From Flavipsychrobacter sp. (GTDB lineage: Bacteria > Bacteroidota > Bacteroidia > Chitinophagales > Chitinophagaceae), in contig JANINW010000036.1 in assembly GCA_024508935.1 (NCBI GenBank), positions 29,765 to 93,764 on the forward strand: a stretch of 64,000 nucleotides of DNA, given 5' to 3'. The position numbers and the translations under genes were made by a program. The notes under the pieces were generated by a model. It had not been told where the DNA came from, did no database searches, and saw only the letters and a list, made by a program, of their open reading frames with translations. Positions 58,647 through 64,000 of the stretch are shown here, piece after piece (the first letter of the stretch is position 1; each line of letters begins with the position of its first letter).

Positions 58647-59311
58647 TGCAGGATATAGCAAAATATATAGACCATACTATTTTGAAGCCGGAGACCACCG
58701 GTGCAGATATAGAAAAACTTTGCAACGAAGCCATTAACTACGGCTTCGTTGCCGTTTGTGTACCACCCTATTATGTAACACTTGCAAAAAGCTTGCTGCA
58801 TGGTTCCGACATAAGCATTGCCACGGTAATTGGCTTCCCAATGGGCTACAGTACTACTGCATCTAAGCTACAGGAGATAGAAGATGCACTGACAGCAGGC
58901 GCCGACGAATTGGACGTAGTACATAATATAGCAGCCGTAAAGACCAAGGATTGGCCTTTTCTCGAAAACGAAATAAATAAAGTAACGGCAGCCGTACACC
59001 AAAAAGGGAAACTGGTGAAGATCATTATAGAAAGCGGGCTACTTTCTGATGAAGAAATAATTAATTGTTGCAAAATATACAGCCCTTATAATCCTGATTT
59101 TATAAAAACGTCTACGGGTTATGCTCATACAGGTGCTACCCGGCATGCCGTTGAGCTCATGCGGCAGCATTTGCCTGCCAATATAGCTATCAAAGCTTCG
59201 GGAGGTATTCGTAACTTTGCCTTCGCTAAAGAATTAATACAGGCAGGCGCTACAAGATTGGGCTGCTCAGCCGGTGCAGACATAGTTAAAGAAAGCTATT
59301 TAGAGTGGTAG
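58646..59311 (+). CDS. deoC: Deoxyribose-phosphate aldolase
   Basis: The 221-residue class I aldolase splits deoxyribose 5-phosphate into glyceraldehyde 3-phosphate and acetaldehyde. The Schiff-base lysine is K154 in FIKTSTGYA, the second lysine K183 in IKASGGIRNF, and the aspartate pair is around DELDVVHNI near 87-95. Length is normal. Its ATG overlaps the icd stop (TAATG), which is unusual for a nucleoside-catabolism gene; deo partners are absent. Confidence 0.95.
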   Translation: MQDIAKYIDHTILKPETTGADIEKLCNEAINYGFVAVCVPPYYVTLAKSLLHGSDISIATVIGFPMGYSTTASKLQEIEDALTAGADELDVVHNIAAVKTKDWPFLENEINKVTAAVHQKGKLVKIIIESGLLSDEEIINCCKIYSPYNPDFIKTSTGYAHTGATRHAVELMRQHLPANIAIKASGGIRNFAFAKELIQAGATRLGCSAGADIVKESYLEW

Positions 59312-59316
59312 ATACG

Positions 59317-59766
59317 ATGAAGCATTTAGTATATAAGGTGATATTGGCTGTTTTATTACTGTTTGGTAATAATGCATGGTCGCAGATAAAGGTGACCGAA
59401 GATGATGCTGTGGCCAAGCCGGCTAAAACAGGTGTAACAGTGCATGCCGACCCCAGGCTGGCTATACTGGCCCGCAAATACCGCAATGTGCAACTGGGTG
59501 TGATACGCAGCGGGCAAGGCTTCCGCGTACAGATATATAACGGCAACGACCGCCAGAAGGCCACTGAAATAAAAGTAGACTTTATGCGCCGGTTTCCTAA
59601 TGTTCGTACGTATCTTACCTATGTACAGCCGCAATTCAGGGTAAAGGTGGGCGATTTTCGTACACGCGCCGAAGCAGGTGAACTATACAGGCAGGTGAGT
59701 ACATTGTACAATCCCTGCATGATCGTACCCGATATAGTGGTTATAAATACACTAAAAGATGATTGA
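59317..59766 (+). CDS. Exported SPOR-domain-like protein
   Basis: ATG 59317 gives 149 residues; a GTG at 59305 overlaps deoC. A signal peptide (1-22, ending WSQ) precedes a linker and a SPOR-like domain (about 70-149; QGFRVQIYNGNDRQKATEIKV cut, FRVKVGDFRTRAEAGELYRQV cut), which binds denuded peptidoglycan glycan. Its last eight bases overlap the start of the M20 peptidase gene. It may localise or modify a wall-related activity. Confidence 0.8.
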   Translation: MKHLVYKVILAVLLLFGNNAWSQIKVTEDDAVAKPAKTGVTVHADPRLAILARKYRNVQLGVIRSGQGFRVQIYNGNDRQKATEIKVDFMRRFPNVRTYLTYVQPQFRVKVGDFRTRAEAGELYRQVSTLYNPCMIVPDIVVINTLKDD

Positions 59767-60943
59767 TCAAATTCGCACAAAAGCGGAACAGTATTTTCCC
59801 GAAGTACAGGCTATACGCCACCATATACATTCTAACCCAGAGCTTTCTTTTGAAGAGCATAAAACATCCGCTTTTATTTCCTCGAAGCTTACCGAATGGG
59901 GCATCAAACATCAAACAGGCGTAGCGGGTACAGGTATTGTAGCCTTGCTTGAGGGTAAAAACCCCGGCAAACACTGCATAGCCCTGCGTGCAGACATGGA
60001 CGCACTGCCCATACAGGAAGCAAATGATACCAGTTACAGGTCGAAGAATGATGGCGTGATGCATGCCTGCGGGCACGATGTACACAGCAGTTGCCTGCTG
60101 GGTGCAGCCAGGATATTGCATGAACTGCGTGATGAATGGGAAGGCACTATCAAACTCCTGTTTCAGCCGGGCGAAGAAAAACACCCCGGTGGCGCTAGCC
60201 TAATGATAGCTGATGGCGTATTGGAAAACCCAAAACCACAAAGCATATTTGCCCTGCATGTGTACCCGCACCTGCCTTGCGGCACAGCAGGTTTCAGGGC
60301 CGGGCAGTACATGGCCAGTGCCGATGAAATTTATATAACTATTGAAGGTAAAGGCGGTCACGCTGCCCTGCCCCATCAAACTATAGACCCCATAGCTGTT
60401 TCTGCTCAAGTTATCACTGCTTTGCAACAGGTTATATCACGTAAGGCAAATCCACTTATACCATCTGTACTCACTTTTGGCAAAATAGCCGGCGGTTTTG
60501 CAACCAATGTGATTCCTGAGAAAGTAGAAATATTAGGCACTTTCCGTACCATGGACGAAAAGTGGCGGTACGAGGCACATAAATGGATCAAGGATATAAC
60601 CGAACAGGTATGTGCATCTTATGGTGCAAAAGCTACGGTTGAAATACCCCAAGGCTATCCCTCTTTATACAACGACCCTGCCCTGACCATGCATGCTGAA
60701 GGCTGGGCACGGCAATATATAGGCGGGGAGAATGTGCATACACTGGACCTGCGTATGGCTGCAGAAGATTTCAGTTTCTATACATTGCAGGTACCGGGTT
60801 GTTTTTTCCGGATAGGCACCAACCGCAATAATGAAACATTTACGGCCCCGGTTCATAATGCGAAGTTCGATATTGATGAGGAAGCGTTGAAAACCGGTGT
60901 GGGACTATTCTGCTGGATAGCTTACAATGCTGTAAAACAATAA
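59759..60943 (+). CDS. M20 family amidohydrolase (N-acyl-amino-acid hydrolase type)
   Basis: The 394-residue protein is a di-zinc M20D peptidase: HNPELSFEEHKTS-like start (HIHSNPELSFEEHK near 22-35), RADMDALPIQE near 78-88, the metal ligands GHDVH (105-109), GEEKHPGGA near 137-145 with catalytic Glu, and the late AEDFSFY near 333. These enzymes cleave acyl or peptide groups from amino acids. It is cytoplasmic. Overlap with the SPOR gene implies coupled translation. Substrate unknown. Confidence 0.92.
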   Translation: MIDQIRTKAEQYFPEVQAIRHHIHSNPELSFEEHKTSAFISSKLTEWGIKHQTGVAGTGIVALLEGKNPGKHCIALRADMDALPIQEANDTSYRSKNDGVMHACGHDVHSSCLLGAARILHELRDEWEGTIKLLFQPGEEKHPGGASLMIADGVLENPKPQSIFALHVYPHLPCGTAGFRAGQYMASADEIYITIEGKGGHAALPHQTIDPIAVSAQVITALQQVISRKANPLIPSVLTFGKIAGGFATNVIPEKVEILGTFRTMDEKWRYEAHKWIKDITEQVCASYGAKATVEIPQGYPSLYNDPALTMHAEGWARQYIGGENVHTLDLRMAAEDFSFYTLQVPGCFFRIGTNRNNETFTAPVHNAKFDIDEEALKTGVGLFCWIAYNAVKQ

Positions 60944-60950
60944 AGGAACA

Positions 60951-61384
60951 ATGAATACGGACCATCAATTACTTACAGAACTTGCCAACAAGCTGTTTAT
61001 GTATACTGACCTGCAGCTTTGGGACAAATTGCTTGCAGAAGTGTTTACAGAAGATATATGGTTCGATATGTCTTCTGCTGGCGCTGGTGAGCCAAATTAT
61101 ATGAAAGCTGCTGCACTCTGTAATACATGGAAAGAGGGATTCACAGGACTGGACTCAATTCATCACCAGGCGGGGCATTATCTTATTGAACTGAATGAAA
61201 ATGCCGGCGCAGATATCTTTGCATATGCTGTTGCCTACCATTATAAGAAAGCTGCAACTAAAGGATATACAGAACATTTGTGGGTAGTTACGACCTGAAG
61301 GCTATACAAACCACTAATGGCTGGAGGCTAAGTCAATTTAAATACAACCTCAAGTTTATCGACGGTAATGCCTCCCTTGAGTAA
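60951..61384 (+). pseudogene. NTF2/SnoaL-like gene broken by a single-base frameshift
   Basis: The intact frame from ATG 60951 stops at 61298 (115 residues). Shifting frame near 61279, after a TTT run, restores a clear continuation: FVGSYDLKAIQTTNGWRLS, then QFKYNLKFIDGNASLE and a stop at 61384. Restored, the protein has about 144 residues, the usual length of NTF2-like SnoaL_4 proteins, and would end three bases before the next gene. One missing T at 61277-61279 (TTT for TTTT) would repair it (EHFVGSYDL). It may be a real mutation or a sequencing error. Confidence 0.8.
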
Positions 61385-61386
61385 GC

Positions 61387-62532
61387 TTACAATCTGCCCC
61401 ACACAGCAGTAGCATTGCTGCCACCAAAACCTGATGCCGTTTTAAGAACATAATTAATTGTGGCTGGCTGCATGGCGGTAGTAATATTGAGCGTTACAGG
61501 TACACCTATTGTTTCAAAACCCGCCGATGGTATCAGCTGCTGCTTTTGAAGGCCTTCTATTATCATGGCCGACTCTAATATGCCTGCAGCACCCAGCGTA
61601 TGGCCCGTATACCCTTTAAAACTGTGGATCGGTTTTTTATTTAAACCGGAAAGCCCAAAGGCCTTGGCTTCCATCTCATCATTGTACAAGGTAGCTGTAC
61701 CGTGTGCACTGACCATATCAATTTGTGATGCTGTAATGTTTGCCTCAGCCAAAGCTTTATTTATAGCCATTGACAGCTCCTCGCCAGTGCGTGAAGGGCC
61801 GGATATATGGTTAGCATCATTAGAGGTAGCACCTGACAGCAGTTGTGCTTTTGCATCGACGCCAAGAGTAGAAAGTACGACCGTGGCAGCAGCCTCTCCG
61901 AGGTTGATACCCTTACGTTCTGCATCAAAAGGGCGGCAAGGGGCGTGGGCTATAGCATGAAATGACTGGAACCCGCTTAACACAAATTTGGTGAATCGGT
62001 CGCAGCCTATAACAATTGCATTTTTATACCTGCCGTTTTGCAACAACCGTAATGCATAGGTAAGTGCTGCTACACCGGAAACACAAGCCTGCGATATAAC
62101 GACCGGTACATGTTTACCTAATTCCAGTTGCGCAGCAATTACAGCTGCACTATGGTGCAATGGCAACCGCTCCTCGTCCGTCTGTCCCAGCCATTCTATA
62201 TTCCCTTTGGTGGTAGAAAGGATTACAACTGTATCTGCTGCATGTAATTCGTGCTCGCAATTACTTATTGCTTGTTTTGCTGAAAATATAGCCAGTTGCT
62301 CGAAAGGAGATAACGAAACGGAGGCTTGTGTTTGGGCCCTGATAAACTGCCATTTATCCGCGTCAATTTTAGATGCATAAAATGGCTGGCTGCTATAAGC
62401 AGCATCTTCATATTCCCTTATACCGGGTGCCTTATTCGCAGCAGCAATCCAGTGTGCCTGCACATCAAGCCCTATAGAGGATGTAATATTTGTAGCTATG
62501 GCGTAAACCGGCAATTCTTTAACGCTCTGCAT
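61387..62532 (-). CDS. Beta-ketoacyl-ACP synthase (FabF/KAS II-like)
   Basis: The 381-residue ketosynthase has the catalytic triad: C150 in ISQACVSG, H277 in SAHGTA and H311 in GYTGHTLGAAG. It condenses malonyl-ACP with an acyl-ACP. It is shorter than housekeeping FabF (about 410 residues) and its neighbours (thioesterase, dehydratase) point to a dedicated polyene or fatty-acid pathway such as flexirubin or aryl polyene synthesis. Its start lies 14 bases inside the thioesterase gene. Confidence 0.88.
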   Translation of the reverse strand: MQSVKELPVYAIATNITSSIGLDVQAHWIAAANKAPGIREYEDAAYSSQPFYASKIDADKWQFIRAQTQASVSLSPFEQLAIFSAKQAISNCEHELHAADTVVILSTTKGNIEWLGQTDEERLPLHHSAAVIAAQLELGKHVPVVISQACVSGVAALTYALRLLQNGRYKNAIVIGCDRFTKFVLSGFQSFHAIAHAPCRPFDAERKGINLGEAAATVVLSTLGVDAKAQLLSGATSNDANHISGPSRTGEELSMAINKALAEANITASQIDMVSAHGTATLYNDEMEAKAFGLSGLNKKPIHSFKGYTGHTLGAAGILESAMIIEGLQKQQLIPSAGFETIGVPVTLNITTAMQPATINYVLKTASGFGGSNATAVWGRL

Positions 62533-62950
62533 GTAACCATTTTTTCTTCCAGTCTGTCATAAATTGCGGTATAGTAAGCATAAGCTCCAACGATTCACGC
62601 TGCATGAATACCTGTACCGAACTCCCCTTTGCTACCTGTTCATTTGTAGCTGCATCGTAGATAGCATAGTGGAACAATAGCTTTGCTGCAGGAGTATCTT
62701 CATAAGTAGTTTCCAGCCTTATGCGGTGACCGTAGCGCAGTATACGTTTATAATCGCAGTTGATACGTACTACAGGCACTACAATATTATTCCTGTAAAA
62801 ATCGAGATATTTTATGCCGTACGCTTCACCAAATGCTTCACGCCCGTCTTCAAAATACCGGATGAAATGCCCGTGCCATACAATGCCCAGCGGATCAGCT
62901 TCACTGAATTTTACTTCTAACTCCGTTATGTGCGTTAATTTCTGCCTCAA
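62519..62950 (-). CDS. 4HBT-type acyl-CoA thioesterase
   Basis: The 143-residue protein begins with TTG at 62950; no suitable ATG lies upstream. It is a 4-hydroxybenzoyl-CoA-thioesterase-like hot-dog protein, with DPLGIVWHGHFIRYFEDGREAF near 20-41 (cut) and the active Asp20. It probably releases or edits acyl chains in the adjacent pathway. The start is uncertain. It overlaps the ketosynthase gene by 14 bases, so they are cotranscribed. Confidence 0.85.
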   Translation of the reverse strand: MRQKLTHITELEVKFSEADPLGIVWHGHFIRYFEDGREAFGEAYGIKYLDFYRNNIVVPVVRINCDYKRILRYGHRIRLETTYEDTPAAKLLFHYAIYDAATNEQVAKGSSVQVFMQRESLELMLTIPQFMTDWKKKWLHAER

Positions 62951-62971
62951 CCTGATAATTATATTTTCTGC

Positions 62972-63604
62972 TTAACTTTTCTTCCAGTGCTTCCACTCGT
63001 CCTTGGTATTCTTTACCGCGTTATAGAAGGTTTTTGCCCAGTAATTACGGAAACCGAAACCACCCGATTTACCTTCAATCTGTTTGGTAAGCAATACTTT
63101 TTTACTGCCCATATCTACAAAGGTTACCCACATAGATGCAGCCTCCTTCCCTTTACTCATACCTTCCACAAAGAATAACATACCTATACCCTTGTTGCCC
63201 ATAAAGTCGTATTTCTTTACCAGGTCTGCCACCTTTTGCTCGTTCAGGGTTTGGTACATATTGGCATCGTCAGTGAAGAAATTACCTTTTAATGAATTGT
63301 TGGCTTTACGGGTAACTTCTATCGCATAATTAACTTCGGTACGGTTTACAGCATCCGCAAGTTTGTAACGGTCTTTCTCGTTTACAAATAAGTCGTTCCA
63401 ACCCGGGAAATATTTATCGCGCAACTGGCTGTTGGTGATCTCCCCGGCATCCTTCCACTGTGTAGCATCGCCAATAAATTTCATTTGAGAAAAATCAAGG
63501 CCTAACCAGGTAATAGGTGCATCCCCGAAAACATCTGCTTTTGTCTGAGCCCATACAGCTACAGACATCATAAGAACTGCAACAGATAAAATGAACTTTT
63601 TCAT
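62972..63604 (-). CDS. Secreted protein of unknown function in the polyene-like cluster
   Basis: ATG 63604 (MKKFILSVAVLMM...) gives 210 residues; 63610 gives two more. A signal peptide (about 1-20, ending WAQ) precedes a periplasmic domain with WLGLDFSQMKFIGDATQW near 33-50, NRTEVNYAIEVT near 85, NKGIGMLFFVEGM near 135. I do not recognise the family. Its place between a thioesterase and a dehydratase gene, with a 12-base gap to the latter, suggests a role in export or assembly of the product. Confidence 0.68.
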   Translation of the reverse strand: MKKFILSVAVLMMSVAVWAQTKADVFGDAPITWLGLDFSQMKFIGDATQWKDAGEITNSQLRDKYFPGWNDLFVNEKDRYKLADAVNRTEVNYAIEVTRKANNSLKGNFFTDDANMYQTLNEQKVADLVKKYDFMGNKGIGMLFFVEGMSKGKEAASMWVTFVDMGSKKVLLTKQIEGKSGGFGFRNYWAKTFYNAVKNTKDEWKHWKKS

Positions 63605-63616
63605 AATCATTGAGAT

Positions 63617-64000
63617 TTAAGAAATTGACTGAATAAATATTTTGAATTCGCAATTGGCTATTTCTTCTCCATTCAAAAATACCTGGCCCTGTACTATGCG
63701 GGCGTTCATCACTTCGTGCAACACGGTGATACGGGATGTGATGGTATCGCCTGTTTGAGGAAGCGCTTTTACGTTCAGGTTCTTCAGCGCTCCTATGAAA
63801 CCCATAGGAGCCGGCTTGCCTTCCAGACTAGCCAGGTAACCAGTGGCTGCCGCAGCAGTCTGGGCCATATTCTCCACAAGTCCCGGTTCTGCAAAAGTCC
63901 CATCATTTACAAACAAATGCCCTTCGCGAATGGTAAATACAGTTTCGGCAAAGGTATTGTTCATTTCGCCCAGTGCATCTATCATTATAAAAGGTGCACG
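63617..64000 (-). CDS. 3-hydroxyacyl-ACP dehydratase-like hot-dog protein (partial, N-terminus missing)
   Basis: The frame stays open past the apparent ATG at 63985 to the window edge (RAPFI upstream), and the family normally begins with a PxRxPFxMID segment, so the true start lies beyond 64000. The visible 128 residues include APFIMIDALGE, a hot-dog core (GLVENMAQTAAAATGY near 55-70) and the ending IANCEFKIFIQ. It resembles FabZ/ApeP-type dehydratases of polyene clusters. The gene is followed by the secreted protein 12 bases downstream. Confidence 0.8.
   Translation of the reverse strand, partial: RAPFIMIDALGEMNNTFAETVFTIREGHLFVNDGTFAEPGLVENMAQTAAAATGYLASLEGKPAPMGFIGALKNLNVKALPQTGDTITSRITVLHEVMNARIVQGQVFLNGEEIANCEFKIFIQSIS

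Noticed and set aside
1-64000. tRNA, rRNA, CRISPR, insertion sequence or prophage
   Set aside because: No cloverleaf-like or rRNA sequence, no regular repeat-spacer array, no transposase or phage structural gene was found on either strand by eye.

Overview
The window reads as chromosome of an aerobic, probably gliding-lineage Bacteroidota, most likely Chitinophagia/Chitinophagaceae. The evidence is consistent: several starts are preceded by the Bacteroidota-type promoter (TTG, about 20 bases, TANNTTTG); three exported proteins end in type IX secretion sorting domains; one small protein resembles the C-terminal part of GldM; and many genes belong to families typical of the phylum (head-GIN/DUF2807, DUF2147, DUF420, DUF2027-Smr, delta-60 repeats, TPM, a TonB receptor with a carboxypeptidase-like N-terminus). 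I see no rRNA or tRNA genes, no insertion sequences, no phage genes and no CRISPR array. This is mostly core genome with small lineage-specific genes between.

Layout: 1-6.6 kb holds the start of an ABC ATPase gene, a stand-alone RlmK-type rRNA methyltransferase, an AT-rich orphan, an IscA-type Fe-S protein, ribosome recycling factor, a fatty-acid hydroxylase-like membrane protein and two small envelope proteins. 6.6-10.9 kb is a minus-strand respiratory operon: ctaB, two subunit III-like genes, subunit IV, SCO, DUF420 and a 70-residue CxxC membrane protein, but no subunits I or II. 10.9-13.8 kb has a 413-base gap with a candidate small RNA, then a LemA-TPM-TPM operon. 13.9-22.4 kb carries kynureninase, ribF, an exonuclease-holA pair, a coiled-coil membrane protein, a two-component system, an XTP/dITP pyrophosphatase and a Smr protein. 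22.4-32.6 kb is envelope and metabolism: a T9SS-targeted SGNH protein, OmpA-like, MtgA, an acyl-CoA carboxylase beta subunit, an isoaspartyl peptidase-like protein and a porin.

32.8-43.4 kb has two more T9SS cargo proteins, an ABC-2 permease, secreted orphans and a three-gene putative metal operon in which a Cys-rich anchored protein, an HMA-domain protein and a TonB receptor all carry a Cys-Cys pair. 43.5-53.6 kb has a thioesterase, an SGNH hydrolase, succinate-semialdehyde dehydrogenase, a phosphohexomutase, a GldM-like protein, thioredoxin and dnaE. 53.7-61.4 kb has a DEAD-box helicase, small Cys-rich lipoproteins, icd-deoC-SPOR-M20 peptidase and an NTF2-like gene broken by a single-base frameshift. 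The right edge (61.4-64 kb) is the start of a fatty-acid/polyene-type gene set (ketosynthase, thioesterase, dehydratase) that resembles flexirubin or aryl-polyene clusters and continues outside the window.

The observations I rate highest are the Cys-Cys metal operon, the frameshifted NTF2-like gene, the stand-alone GldM C-terminal-like protein, the candidate small RNA at about 11150-11224, and the conserved-looking CxxC microprotein at the end of the oxidase operon. I did not find a clearly new defence or mobile system.
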